Assembly: GCF_030295745.1 (NCBI RefSeq) | Contig: NZ_AP027291.1 | Location: 5,022,001 to 5,086,000 of the forward strand | Direction of reading: 5' to 3' | DNA length: 64,000 nucleotides | DNA from: Mycolicibacterium sp. TUM20985 | GTDB lineage: Bacteria; Actinomycetota; Actinomycetes; Mycobacteriales; Mycobacteriaceae | Shown: positions 25,126 through 34,118 of the stretch, in pieces | Position numbering within the stretch: position 1 is the stretch's first letter | Layout of the letters: each line of letters opens with the position of its first letter | Made by a program: the position numbers and the translations under genes | Notes under the pieces: generated by a model | Databases searched by the model: none | The model's input: only the letters and a program-made list of their open reading frames with translations | Told to the model about the DNA's origin: nothing

Positions 25126-26256
25126 TCAGGCGGCGCGGATACCCCGGCCTTCGCCAAGCACGGCGTCATAGTGACCAAGTAGCTGGTCGCAGACGGCCGG
25201 CCAGGTGCGGCTCAACACGCTGCGCCTGGCCGCCAGCGAGTACCGCTGCCTTTCGGCCAGTAGATGGTCGACGGCGCCAGACAGCTTGGCCTCGAACTCC
25301 TCGACGCCAAGCAGCAGCCCGGTGTGCATCGGGCTCACCAGATCGCGCGGCCCGCCGGCGTTGGGGGCGATGACGGGCACGCCCGACGCCATCGCCTCCT
25401 GGACGGTCTGGCAGAACGTCTCGTGCTCACCGGCGTGAACGAAGGCGTCCATGCTGGCGTAGGCGGCCGCCAGCGCTGGACCGTACAGAGCGCCGGTGAA
25501 AACTGCTGTGGGCATGAGGGTTTCGAGTTTCGACCGGTCAACGCCGTCACCAACGATGACCAACTGGAGGTCATCGCGCCGCGCCAGTGTCGCGAGCCTC
25601 TCGACGTGCTTCTCGGGCGCCAACCGGCCGACGAAGCCCACGATCGGCTTCCCGACCGGGGACCACGTCGCACGTAGCGCGTCGTCGCGGGCCGATGGTA
25701 CGAACCCCGTCACGTCGACCCCGCGGCCCCAATGATGTACGCGCGGAACGTGATGCGCGACCAGGTTGTCCATCGCGGAGGTCGACGGGGCAAGGGTGCG
25801 GTCGGCCTTGCCGTGCAGGTGACGCGTCCACGCCCAGGCGACGCGTGACATCGCGCCGACACCGTAACTCGCCGCGAACCCGGCGACGTCGGTCTGGAAC
25901 ACGGCGACCGTCGGGACCCCCAGATGCCGAGCCGCGAGCACTCCGCCGTAGCCGAGGAGCGCCGGGGACGCGAGGTGGACGACGTCGGGGTCGAAACCCC
26001 GCAGCACGCCGACCATCCGCGGCCGGGGCACCCCCAGCGGTAGCGACGTGACCTTGGGGAACATCTTCGACGGCACCCGATGAACGCGGACTCCGTCGTG
26101 CACGCGGTCGGCGGGTGGCTCGTCCCGGGGGGTGTCCGGTGCGATCACCAGAACCTCGTGCCCGGTACGGCGGAGATGCTCCATCACCCGAAGCACCGAG
26201 TTGGTGACACCGTTGACATTCGGGAGGAATGACTCTGCGACGATCGCAACGCGCAC
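25126..26256 (-). CDS. mgtA: GDP-mannose-dependent alpha-mannosyltransferase MgtA
   Basis: Protein of 376 residues, GT4 family, ortholog of Rv0557 (MgtA, formerly PimB). It adds mannose to glucuronosyl-diacylglycerol in the mycobacterial cell envelope, working at the inner face of the membrane. The N-terminal acceptor domain begins AIVAESFLPNVNGVTNS, and the donor domain has FVGRLAPEKH and the E-x7-E motif starting in HETFCQTVQEAM. Synteny beside menG supports the ortholog call over other GT4 enzymes. It ends 12 bp after the hairpin at 25061-25113. Confidence 0.92.
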   Translation of the reverse strand: MRVAIVAESFLPNVNGVTNSVLRVMEHLRRTGHEVLVIAPDTPRDEPPADRVHDGVRVHRVPSKMFPKVTSLPLGVPRPRMVGVLRGFDPDVVHLASPALLGYGGVLAARHLGVPTVAVFQTDVAGFAASYGVGAMSRVAWAWTRHLHGKADRTLAPSTSAMDNLVAHHVPRVHHWGRGVDVTGFVPSARDDALRATWSPVGKPIVGFVGRLAPEKHVERLATLARRDDLQLVIVGDGVDRSKLETLMPTAVFTGALYGPALAAAYASMDAFVHAGEHETFCQTVQEAMASGVPVIAPNAGGPRDLVSPMHTGLLLGVEEFEAKLSGAVDHLLAERQRYSLAARRSVLSRTWPAVCDQLLGHYDAVLGEGRGIRAA

Positions 26257-26354
26257 ACCAGAAGGCTGACAGCCCCGCCTGTCCTAGAGGTTGCCACCAG
26301 GGATACGACACGCGAAGTCTGACGGCAACCTGTGCGCGGGTGCAGAATGCGGGG

Positions 26355-27062
26355 ATGTTCAACAAGCAGGTCACCATCGCGGTGCTGGTCGGCCTCGTCG
26401 TCGCCGTGGGCGGGTGCACGCGCGCCGTCGTCGGGACCGCGATCGGCGATCTCAACCCTCCGCCGGTGGAGTTGACGGAGGACTCGTTCGGCATCCGCGC
26501 CGGACTCGCCGACGCGCCCGTCCAGTTGGAGATCTACACCGAGCCGCAGTGCACCCACTGCGCGGACCTGCAGCGCGACTTCGGCGATCAGTTCGCCTAC
26601 TACATCGGGGCCGGACAGCTGGCGATCACCTACCGGCCCATGACGTTCCTGGACACCCCCAGCACCGACCGGCATTCGGCACGGGTGGCCGACGCACTAT
26701 TCGTGGCGGCCACGCCGGGCGGCGGGTCCGGCAACGTCAGCTCCACCACCGGACGTCAATTCCAGCGATTCGTCGAAGAGCTGTGGTCGCATCAGCAGCC
26801 GGACAGCCCCGGTCCGTCGGACGGCGAGCTGGCCGATCTCGCACGCGCCGCTCACGTTCCCGACTTCCAGGTGCACGCGATCGAGACGGGTTCGAGCCCC
26901 AAGAGCGCGGCCGAACTCGCCGACATGGAGTCAGCCAACTTCGAGTTCCTCTATCAGGTCGACCCCTTGAACACCGGCACGCCAACCGTTTACGACCTCG
27001 ATGCCGGCGAGAAGCTCGATATCTACGACGACGACTGGCTCTCCAAGGTGATGGAGTCCTGA
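26355..27062 (+). CDS. DsbA-like thioredoxin-fold lipoprotein
   Basis: Protein of 235 residues. A lipoprotein signal ends at Cys-21 (VAVGGC), so the product is anchored outside the membrane. The thioredoxin/DsbA-like fold has the redox pair C66-T-H-C69 (EPQCTHCADL) and a cis-Pro loop near GTPTVYDL. It probably forms or reshuffles disulphides in exported proteins. CAGAAT ends 6 nt before the ATG, a possible -10 for a leaderless mRNA. Its last 40 bp overlap the end of the convergent gene at 27023, an overlap that should be respected when either gene is considered. Confidence 0.85.
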   Translation: MFNKQVTIAVLVGLVVAVGGCTRAVVGTAIGDLNPPPVELTEDSFGIRAGLADAPVQLEIYTEPQCTHCADLQRDFGDQFAYYIGAGQLAITYRPMTFLDTPSTDRHSARVADALFVAATPGGGSGNVSSTTGRQFQRFVEELWSHQQPDSPGPSDGELADLARAAHVPDFQVHAIETGSSPKSAAELADMESANFEFLYQVDPLNTGTPTVYDLDAGEKLDIYDDDWLSKVMES

Positions 27063-27571
27063 CGGTTCTGCCGACGCTGCACGTACTCCAGCAGGCTCAA
27101 CATCGCCGCTGCCCCCAACCAGCCCAGGACGGCGATGGAGGCCGCGGGAATGATCGCCAGCGAGGCGTTGCGGTGCTGGACGCGGACGAGATCTGGATTC
27201 GCCCTGTCGTATTCGACGTAGATCCGCATACCCGTGTCCAGCTCGGACGGATAGAGGACGCCCAGCTCGGGCCGGTAGGTGATGCGGTCGGGGGTGACGA
27301 ACTCGATGGTCGACCGGCGCGGACCCGCATCGAGCACCTCTGCCGCGGCCACCCCCATGTTTCCCTCGATCTGGCGGTCGTTGCGCCAGGCACCGAGCAC
27401 CAGCAGCACCGACTGCAGGGTCACCAGGCACCCGACGATGACGACGCCGATCCGGATGCGGCGGATGACCCGCGCCCGCCCCGTCTCCCCCGGGTCACCG
27501 TAGAGGTGTGGAATCAGGCGGAGCCGCAACGCCTTCAGCCGTCGGAGCACCTCACCCGCCGCCGATTTCAC
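27023..27571 (-). CDS. Membrane protein of the men operon (DUF3592-like, Rv0556 position)
   Basis: Protein of 182 residues with two membrane helices, about 39-61 (IRIGVVIVGCLVTLQSVLLVLG) and about 140-160 (AIIPAASIAVLGWLGAAAML), and an external beta-rich loop between them, as in DUF3592 proteins. The first 38 residues are basic and cytoplasmic. Its ATG overlaps the menD stop by 4 bp, so it is translated with menD, and it sits where Rv0556 lies in M. tuberculosis. No function is known; a link to menaquinone enzymes at the membrane is only positional. Confidence 0.75.
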   Translation of the reverse strand: MKSAAGEVLRRLKALRLRLIPHLYGDPGETGRARVIRRIRIGVVIVGCLVTLQSVLLVLGAWRNDRQIEGNMGVAAAEVLDAGPRRSTIEFVTPDRITYRPELGVLYPSELDTGMRIYVEYDRANPDLVRVQHRNASLAIIPAASIAVLGWLGAAAMLSLLEYVQRRQNRQDSITLESQSSS

Positions 27572-29205
27572 ATGGCCGCCCTGATCGATGCGTGCAGCGC
27601 CCGGAGCGACGAGCGGTCGGCCTTCACCTCCAGAACGCGCATCCCGTCCGCGGATTCGCCGAGTGCCTCGCCGAGTCCGTCGAGTTCCACCTGACGGCAG
27701 TCGACGTGGTAGGCCCGGCAGAGCGCGCCGACGTCCACGTCGTGCGGCGTGCCGAACACGCGCGAGGAGACGTCGGAGAATCTGGGGTCGCCCTGTTCGA
27801 GCAGTTCGAAGATGCCGCCGCCGTTGTCATTGGACACCACGATGGTGAGGTTCTCCGGCACGGGCTCGGTGGGACCGATCAGCAGGCCGGAGCTGTCGTG
27901 CACGAAGGTCAGGTCGCCGAGCAGGGCCACCGTCCGGCCGCCGGTGGGGTCGTGCGCCAGCGCCGCGCCGATCGCCGTCGACACCGTGCCGTCGATACCC
28001 GCCACGCCGCGATTGGAGCGAACCTGGATACCTCGTGCATCGAGCCCCACCAACGCCGCGTCGCGCACCGGATTGGACGCGCCGAGGACCAGTTGGTCGC
28101 CCGGCCGCAAGCCGTCGGCGACGGCGGCCGCGACGTGCAGGCCGGTCGTCAGCGGGTGGGCCTTCAGCTGGGCACGGACCGTCTCGTTCGCGTGGGCGTT
28201 CGCGGTGGCGCAGCGCTTCAGCCAGGCCGCGTCGGACTCCCCGGTGGTCACCGCGCGGGTGCCGGTGGCCTGCGAGTTGCCGGAGACGTCCGGCCAGCGC
28301 GGGCCCGTCGTCAACGCGAAGACGGGCAGCGACGGATCGGCGAGCAACGTCGACACGGCACGATGCAACGTGGGGCGGCCCAGCATGATCACCTGCCGCG
28401 GCCGCACCGAGGTCAGCGCCAGGGGGTGCAACGGGTTCGCCGCCGGCGGGGCGGTCGGTTCCGCGACGGTGGGCAGCGCGGCGAGGTTGGGGTGGACACC
28501 GGCGCCGTGTCCGGCGATGACGACGGTGTCGGGGGTGATGTCGATGTCCAGCGGCTCGTCGAACGTGACCGGCGGGGTGTAGGTCCACGGCTGCCCGTCG
28601 GGCCTGCCGGCGGGAGCATAGTCACCCGAGGCGTCCGCATCCGGTATCAGCGGCTCGCGAAGCGGGATGTCGAACTGCACGGGACCCGCATTGGCGCTGC
28701 GAGAACCCTTGGCCGCCACCAAGACTCGACACGTCGCCGAACGCCACTGCGCGTTGAGTGCGTCGATCTTCTCCGTCGCACCCTCGGCCAGCCCGAGGCT
28801 GATGGTGGCGCGGACCTGGTTGCCGAAGTAGCCAAGCTGCTCCATGGTCTGATTGGCCCCGGTACCCAGCAGGTCGTAGGGCCGGTTGGCGCTGAGCACC
28901 ACCAGCGGGACGCGCGCATAGTTCGCCTCCACCACCGCGGGCCCCAGGTTGGCCACCGCCGTGCCCGAGGTCATCGCGACGCAGACGGGCGAGCCGGCCG
29001 CCAGCGCGAGTCCGATGGCCAGGAATCCGGCGGTCCGTTCGTCGATGCGCACGTGCAGCCGCAGACGCCCCTCGCGGTCCGCGTCGTGCAGTGCGAACGC
29101 CAGCGGCGCGTTGCGCGAGCCAGGACACAGGACCACGTCGCGGACGCCGCCGCGGATCAGTTCATCGACGACGATGCGCGCTTGAGTCGTCGACGGGTTC
29201 ACCAT
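27568..29205 (-). CDS. menD: SEPHCHC synthase MenD
   Basis: Protein of 545 residues. It is a thiamine-diphosphate enzyme joining 2-oxoglutarate to isochorismate to give 2-succinyl-5-enolpyruvyl-6-hydroxy-3-cyclohexadiene-1-carboxylate, the first committed menaquinone step. The N-terminal pyrimidine-binding region has CPGSRNAPLAFALHD and the E of IDERTAGF. The C-terminal part binds the diphosphate and Mg (LLGDLTFVHD, then SNDNGGGIF). It is cytoplasmic. The ATG at 29205 is preceded by no competing start. It follows bpoC by 9 bp in the same operon. Confidence 0.97.
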   Translation of the reverse strand: MVNPSTTQARIVVDELIRGGVRDVVLCPGSRNAPLAFALHDADREGRLRLHVRIDERTAGFLAIGLALAAGSPVCVAMTSGTAVANLGPAVVEANYARVPLVVLSANRPYDLLGTGANQTMEQLGYFGNQVRATISLGLAEGATEKIDALNAQWRSATCRVLVAAKGSRSANAGPVQFDIPLREPLIPDADASGDYAPAGRPDGQPWTYTPPVTFDEPLDIDITPDTVVIAGHGAGVHPNLAALPTVAEPTAPPAANPLHPLALTSVRPRQVIMLGRPTLHRAVSTLLADPSLPVFALTTGPRWPDVSGNSQATGTRAVTTGESDAAWLKRCATANAHANETVRAQLKAHPLTTGLHVAAAVADGLRPGDQLVLGASNPVRDAALVGLDARGIQVRSNRGVAGIDGTVSTAIGAALAHDPTGGRTVALLGDLTFVHDSSGLLIGPTEPVPENLTIVVSNDNGGGIFELLEQGDPRFSDVSSRVFGTPHDVDVGALCRAYHVDCRQVELDGLGEALGESADGMRVLEVKADRSSLRALHASIRAAM

Positions 29206-29214
29206 TACAGGGTG

Positions 29215-29997
29215 TCACACCCCCGCGCCGAAGAACTCGAGGACGGCGGCGTTGACGGCGTCGGGGCGCTCGATGAATCCGAGGTGCCCGGCATCGGGTA
29301 TCTGCAGGTAGCGGCCGTTGGGCAGGGCGTCGGCGACCTCACGCCCCAGGTGCGGCGGCAACACCACGTCGTCGGCGAAACCGATGACCAGCGCCGGCGC
29401 CGTGATGTTCCGGTAAGCCGGCAACCGGTTGCCCTCTGGCCTGATCCGCAGCTGGCTACGCAGGCCGGGCGTGGGCTTCGTCGGCCACATCGTGAACATC
29501 TCGATCCAGTCGCGCACGGCGTGCTCGTCGTTCAGCGTCTTGGGTGAGAAGCTCTCGAGCAGCCGGGCCTTCGCGACGTACTTGGCGGGGAGCTCGATCC
29601 CCTTCTGCAGGAACTCGAACTCGGCCTCGTTGAAGAATTCGCGGGCACGGTCCTCCCGGCCGCGGGTGGCCATCAGCACGGCCGCGGACACTAGATCGGG
29701 CCTGGCCAGCATCAGTTCCTGCGCGATGAACGAGCCCATCGAGACCGAGACGATGCGGACCGGGCCGGCGTCCAGTTTCTCGATCAGCTTCGCCGTGTCG
29801 AAGACGACCTGCTCGGTGGTGAAACCCTGCGCGTTCTCCGTGGCGCCGATACCGCGGTTGTCGAACGTGATGATGCGGTAGCCCGCCCGCTGGAACGCGG
29901 GAACCTGATGCAGATGCCAGGTCCGGCCCGCTCCCCCGCGGCCAGCGATGAACAGGATGGGCTCCCCCGAGCCGCGATCGTCGTAGGCCAAATTCAC
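29215..29997 (-). CDS. bpoC: Alpha/beta hydrolase BpoC (possible MenH role)
   Basis: Protein of 260 residues, alpha/beta hydrolase fold. The nucleophile elbow is SVSMGS (about 84-89), the oxyanion region GRGGAG lies near 19-24, and the acid and base are likely in FADDVVLP and DAGHLGF. It is annotated as a non-haem peroxidase in M. tuberculosis (Rv0554) by old homology; no peroxidase cofactor site is evident. Its place directly upstream of menD suggests that it could supply the 2,3-elimination done by MenH in other bacteria. That role is inference. Confidence 0.85.
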   Translation of the reverse strand: MNLAYDDRGSGEPILFIAGRGGAGRTWHLHQVPAFQRAGYRIITFDNRGIGATENAQGFTTEQVVFDTAKLIEKLDAGPVRIVSVSMGSFIAQELMLARPDLVSAAVLMATRGREDRAREFFNEAEFEFLQKGIELPAKYVAKARLLESFSPKTLNDEHAVRDWIEMFTMWPTKPTPGLRSQLRIRPEGNRLPAYRNITAPALVIGFADDVVLPPHLGREVADALPNGRYLQIPDAGHLGFIERPDAVNAAVLEFFGAGV

Positions 29998-30031
29998 CCG
30001 CTCGACCCTACTGGGAGGGATTTCGGCGTGT

Positions 30032-30790
30032 TTAGTTGCGGTGACCGCGACTCATCACGTCCGAATCGAGGGATTTGCGTCGCTTGCGGCCGCGTGCGAC
30101 GCGGATCGCCTGGTCCCACAGCAGCAGCGTGGTGGCCTTCAACTGGACGGGTTTCATCAGATCGCGACCCATCAGCGTGACCGCCGACGCCTTGGTGGCC
30201 GCGGATGCCTTCGACATGTGGCCCGAGTCGAACGGCGGCTGGGGGTCGTACTCCATCGACAATTGAATGGCCTTGGCCCGTTCCTCGCCGCCGATGCGGC
30301 CCGCCAGCCACAAGCCCAGATCGATGCCCGCCGACACGCCTGCGCCCGTCACGATGTCGCCGTCGACGACGATGCGCTCGTCGCCCACCGGCTCCACGCC
30401 GAACGCCTTCAGCAGCGGTACCGCAGCCCAGTGCGACGTCGCGCGTTTGCCCTTCAGCAGCCCGGCAGCGGCCAGGATCATCGAGCCCGAACAGACCGAC
30501 GTCGTCCACGCCGCGGTCCGGCGGGTTTGCCGAAGCCATTCCAGGAGCTTCTCGTCGCGGGCATGTTCGGCCGTGGTGAACCCGCCGGGAACGAGAATCA
30601 CGTCCGGGGAGGGGGTTTCGTCGAACGAGTGCGTCGCGCCGACCAGCAGCACGGCGGAGTCGGCGGCGATCGGGCCGGGCTGATGCCAGACGAACCTGAC
30701 CTCGGTGTCGGGCAACCACCGCAGTGCCTCGTAGGGACCGATGAAGTCCAGCGCGGTGAAGCCGGGGTACAGCACGATGGCGATTTGCAT
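30032..30790 (-). CDS. DJ-1/PfpI family protein
   Basis: Protein of 252 residues. The first 180 residues form a DJ-1/PfpI (class I glutamine amidotransferase-like) fold with nucleophile C100 in SVCSGSM and nearby PGGFTTAEHARD. Similar proteins include isonitrile hydratases and the sensor halves of GlxA regulators. The C-terminal 60 residues are basic (RGRKRRKS). The ATG at 30790 is chosen because it starts the fold (QIAIVLYPGFTALD). It lies 10 bp after the GlxA-like regulator gene, which has the same fold, so the two may have arisen by duplication. Substrate unknown. Confidence 0.85.
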   Translation of the reverse strand: MQIAIVLYPGFTALDFIGPYEALRWLPDTEVRFVWHQPGPIAADSAVLLVGATHSFDETPSPDVILVPGGFTTAEHARDEKLLEWLRQTRRTAAWTTSVCSGSMILAAAGLLKGKRATSHWAAVPLLKAFGVEPVGDERIVVDGDIVTGAGVSAGIDLGLWLAGRIGGEERAKAIQLSMEYDPQPPFDSGHMSKASAATKASAVTLMGRDLMKPVQLKATTLLLWDQAIRVARGRKRRKSLDSDVMSRGHRN

Positions 30791-30800
30791 CAGTTCTCCT

Positions 30801-31769
30801 CTAGGCGAAGGTCTTGCGATACTGGTCGGGCGAGATGCCGATCCTGCGAACGAAATTGCGGCGCATGGTTTCCGCGGTGCCGAAGCCACATCGGCCGGCG
30901 ATCACGGTCACGGTGTCGTCGGTTTCCTCGAGTTGGCGTCTGGCCGCCTCGGTACGCACCCGTTCGACGTAGGCCCCCGGGGCCTCGCCCACTTCGTCGG
31001 TGAACACCCGGGTGAAGTGGCGTGGGCTCATGGCCGCACGACGGGCGAGCTCGGTAACGCTGTGCAGCCCACCGGGTTCGCCCTCGATGACCTCCTGCAC
31101 CGCGCGAATCGGTGCCCGGCGGGCGCGTGGCATCCACACCGGCGCCGCGAACTGCGTCTGACCGCCCGGCCTGCGCAGATAGAGCACCAGGTAGCGGGCC
31201 ACAGTCTGCGCGACCTCGGTGCCGTAGTCGTCCTCGACCAGCGACAGACTGAGGTCGATACCCGCCGTGACCCCGGCCGCCGTCCACACCGTCGGTGAAC
31301 TTCGCACGAAGATGGGCTCGGGATCGACTGTGATGGAGGGGAATTCGCGGGCCATCCGGTTCGCGAACGCCCAATGCGTGGTGGCGCGACAGCCGTCGAG
31401 GAGACCGGCCCGGGCGGCCAGGAAGGACCCGGTGCACACGCTCACCACGCGCCGGGCGTTCGCGGACACCGCTTGGATCCACTCGATCAGGTCCTGGTCG
31501 AGGCACGCCGCGTCGGTGCCGTAGCCACCGGGAAGGACGACGGTGTCCACCGTGCGCCGGGGATCGGGGAGCGGTGCGGCCACGATCTCCAGGCCGGTCC
31601 CGGTGTTGATGGACTTCCCCTGGGCGGCGGCGATCGTCACCGCGTACCCGTCGTCGTGGCGGCCCTCGCCCGCGAGGTGCAGCGTCGCTCCGGTGAACAC
31701 CTCGAATGGGCCCACCAGGTCGAGGGCCTGCACGCCCTGGAACCCGACGAGGACCACCGATCGCTTCAC
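30801..31769 (-). CDS. GlxA-type AraC family regulator with DJ-1 domain
   Basis: Protein of 322 residues from GTG. Residues 1-190 form a DJ-1/PfpI-like domain with C112 in VCTGSF. Residues 215-322 form a double AraC-type helix-turn-helix (SVTELARRAAMSPRHFTRVF and VTVIAGRCGFGTAETMRRNF). Such proteins sense a small molecule through the DJ-1 half and activate nearby genes. It is inserted in the men gene run and very probably controls the adjacent DJ-1 protein gene (10 bp apart), less likely menC, bpoC or menD. Start chosen by the beginning of the fold (KRSVVLVGF). Confidence 0.88.
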   Translation of the reverse strand: MKRSVVLVGFQGVQALDLVGPFEVFTGATLHLAGEGRHDDGYAVTIAAAQGKSINTGTGLEIVAAPLPDPRRTVDTVVLPGGYGTDAACLDQDLIEWIQAVSANARRVVSVCTGSFLAARAGLLDGCRATTHWAFANRMAREFPSITVDPEPIFVRSSPTVWTAAGVTAGIDLSLSLVEDDYGTEVAQTVARYLVLYLRRPGGQTQFAAPVWMPRARRAPIRAVQEVIEGEPGGLHSVTELARRAAMSPRHFTRVFTDEVGEAPGAYVERVRTEAARRQLEETDDTVTVIAGRCGFGTAETMRRNFVRRIGISPDQYRKTFA

Positions 31770-31822
31770 GACCTCAGTGTCGCTGGCTCCAACGATGTCG
31801 TCTACGCCATGGACCCCACAGA

Positions 31823-32782
31823 TCAGGACAGCAGCGGGTAACAGGCCCTGACCCGGTCGATCCACCAGTCGCGCCGGTCCGGTGCCGCGGCGAGGGACGA
31901 CAGCCGCGCCGGATCGGGCACCACGGCGCCGACGCGCAGCCGTCCATCCTGCACGGCGATCGGGTCCGCGACGTCGTCGACGAACAGTCCACCGGTGCCG
32001 AGCCCGCAGGCGAACGGCAACTCCGGTAGGGATGCGGCGGCCAGGAGTCCGCGAGACATGCCGACCGCGGAATCCAGTGCGCTCGACACCACGATCGGTA
32101 TGTCGATCTGCCTGGCGATGTCCAGCAGTCGGGTGACGCCGCCAAGCGGTGCCACCTTCACGACGGCGACGTCGGCCGCCCGCGCCCGTACGACGAGCAG
32201 CGGGTCGTCGGCCTTGCGAATGCTCTCGTCGGCGGCCACCGGCACGTCGACCAGGCGGCGCAGCTGGGCCAGCTCGCCCACGGTCGCGCAGGGCTGCTCC
32301 ACGTACTCCAGCGCGCCGTTCGCCGTGAGGGCGGCGCAGGCGGCCACTGCCTCGGGAACGGTCCAGCCTCCGTTGGCGTCCACGCGGACCAGCGGCACGC
32401 GTTCGCGTACCGCCTCGACGCGGGCGACGTCGTCGGCGAGAGTCTGCCCGCGCTCGGCGACCTTCACCTTGGCGGTGCCCGCACCGGGGAATCGCGCCAG
32501 CACCTCGGGCACCTGCGACGCCGGAACGGCGGGGACCGTGGCATTGATCGGAATCCATTCCCGAAGCGGCACAGACGATTCCACGTACGCTGCTTCGATA
32601 CCCGATGCCAGCCAGTGGGCCGCCTCCTCGGGCCCGTACTCGCCGAAGGCGCCGAACTCGCCCCAGCCCACCGGCCCGTCGATCAGGGCGATCTCACGAA
32701 CGTCGATGCCGCGGAACCGAACTCGCATCGGCAGCGCCACGACGTGCAGGCGCTGCAGCAGATCGTCCAGGCCGGGCGTCAT
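31823..32782 (-). CDS. menC: o-Succinylbenzoate synthase MenC
   Basis: Protein of 319 residues, enolase superfamily. It dehydrates SHCHC to o-succinylbenzoate in menaquinone synthesis. The acid-base lysines are in AKVKVAE (K106, K108) and VVKVAP (K209). The Mg ligands are D135 (RVDANGGW), E162 (YVEQPC) and D185 (AADES). The ATG at 32782 overlaps the stop of the upstream FAD oxidoreductase gene by 4 bp. The order with bpoC and menD is as in Rv0553-Rv0555, except that two DJ-1-fold genes are inserted here. Confidence 0.95.
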   Translation of the reverse strand: MTPGLDDLLQRLHVVALPMRVRFRGIDVREIALIDGPVGWGEFGAFGEYGPEEAAHWLASGIEAAYVESSVPLREWIPINATVPAVPASQVPEVLARFPGAGTAKVKVAERGQTLADDVARVEAVRERVPLVRVDANGGWTVPEAVAACAALTANGALEYVEQPCATVGELAQLRRLVDVPVAADESIRKADDPLLVVRARAADVAVVKVAPLGGVTRLLDIARQIDIPIVVSSALDSAVGMSRGLLAAASLPELPFACGLGTGGLFVDDVADPIAVQDGRLRVGAVVPDPARLSSLAAAPDRRDWWIDRVRACYPLLS

Positions 32783-34032
32783 GCGCGAAGAATTTCGTGC
32801 GCGGTACGACGTCCGCTGACCAGCGCACCCTGGATCGACGCAGTGTCGCGATGGTCGCCACATACCCACATGCCGTCGGCGGTGCGGACGGGGCGCCGCA
32901 CGGACAGGGGCGGCGCTTGCTCCGGCAGCGCGTGGGGCACCAGGTGGCGGGTGACCAGAGTCCACCGCGTCGCGTCCGCGCCGAGAATGCTGGCCGCATG
33001 GGCGCGCACGACCGCTTCGTCGGGCGCACCGCCGTCCTTGGCCATCAACGCCGATGCGGCGATGAGATGCCGACCCGCGGGCGCATACGACGGTGCAGCC
33101 GAACTCATCACGGCGGTGTTCAGCACTGGGCCTTGGGGATTCGGCCGCCCGTCGACCCACAGCATGGGAGGTCCGGACGGTACCTCGTCGGCGGCCCACC
33201 AGTCGGTCACGACGCCGTGCATCGGCGGGACCGCGACCCCCGCTAGCCGCCCGGCGCTCACCGGATCCGTGGCGACGACGACGTGCTGCGCGTTCATGCC
33301 ATGCTCGCCGTCGGACACTCGCCAACCCGAACCCTCGCGGGTGATCTCGATGACCTTGCGCCGTAGCGTGATCGCGTTCTCGAGACCGACGGCGAGCTGA
33401 CGCGGCAACGTCTGCATTCCCTCCGCGGGCAGCGCGGGCACACCGAGGGCGAACATGCGAATTAGCAGCAGCACGAAGGCATTCGAGGTGACACCATCGT
33501 CCTCGAGCAATACGCCGGAGAGGAATCGGTCGATGACCCGGCGGAGCTCGCCGGTGACGCCCGCACGATCCAGCGCCGTCCGAAGCGGGCCGTCGGCCCG
33601 GTCCGGCGACTTCAGCGCCGCCGGCGCCACGGCGGCGGCCGCCCAACGGCCCACCGCGACGACGTCTCGGAGACCGAGTCCACCGCTGCTCAGCATCGCG
33701 GGCACCTTGGTCGGCGCCCGCAGCGGGTGCACCCAGACCGCCGGGCCGACGTCACGCCGCACCGCGACTCCGGCCGCGAAGGGTTGCAGACGCAACGCCG
33801 ATACGTCGACGGCGTGCTTCAGCTCGGGGTACGCGGGATTGAGCACCTGAAACCCACGGTCACAGCGAAAGCCATCGATCACGTCGGTGCGGATTCGCCC
33901 ACCGATGTCGTCGGACGCCTCCCAGACGCGGACGTCGCGGCCGGCGGCGCGAAGCAACCCGGCGCACCGCAGCCCGGCCAATCCGGCTCCGATCACCAGG
34001 ATCTCGGTATCGTCAAACGTCGTTGCGCTCAT
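32779..34032 (-). CDS. FAD-dependent amine oxidase/desaturase-like protein
   Basis: Protein of 417 residues. The dinucleotide-binding loop VIGAGLAGLRCA (about 13-24) and the GGR motif (DIGGRIRTD) define the flavin amine oxidase, phytoene desaturase and protoporphyrinogen oxidase superfamily. The C-terminal FAD contact is MWVCGDHRDTASIQGALVSG. It is translated with menC through an ATGA overlap, so it may act on an isoprenoid or quinone, but the substrate is not shown by the sequence. No membrane segment is visible. It is the first gene of the minus-strand run and diverges from qcrB. Confidence 0.85.
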   Translation of the reverse strand: MSATTFDDTEILVIGAGLAGLRCAGLLRAAGRDVRVWEASDDIGGRIRTDVIDGFRCDRGFQVLNPAYPELKHAVDVSALRLQPFAAGVAVRRDVGPAVWVHPLRAPTKVPAMLSSGGLGLRDVVAVGRWAAAAVAPAALKSPDRADGPLRTALDRAGVTGELRRVIDRFLSGVLLEDDGVTSNAFVLLLIRMFALGVPALPAEGMQTLPRQLAVGLENAITLRRKVIEITREGSGWRVSDGEHGMNAQHVVVATDPVSAGRLAGVAVPPMHGVVTDWWAADEVPSGPPMLWVDGRPNPQGPVLNTAVMSSAAPSYAPAGRHLIAASALMAKDGGAPDEAVVRAHAASILGADATRWTLVTRHLVPHALPEQAPPLSVRRPVRTADGMWVCGDHRDTASIQGALVSGRRTAHEILRA

Positions 34033-34118
34033 GGCTTTCAGGCGTCTCGCTTCCCGTCACAGTTCTAACCAACCGATGACCATCGCGCTGCAGGCGGGAG
34101 CGCCGGCGTGACGAGAGC

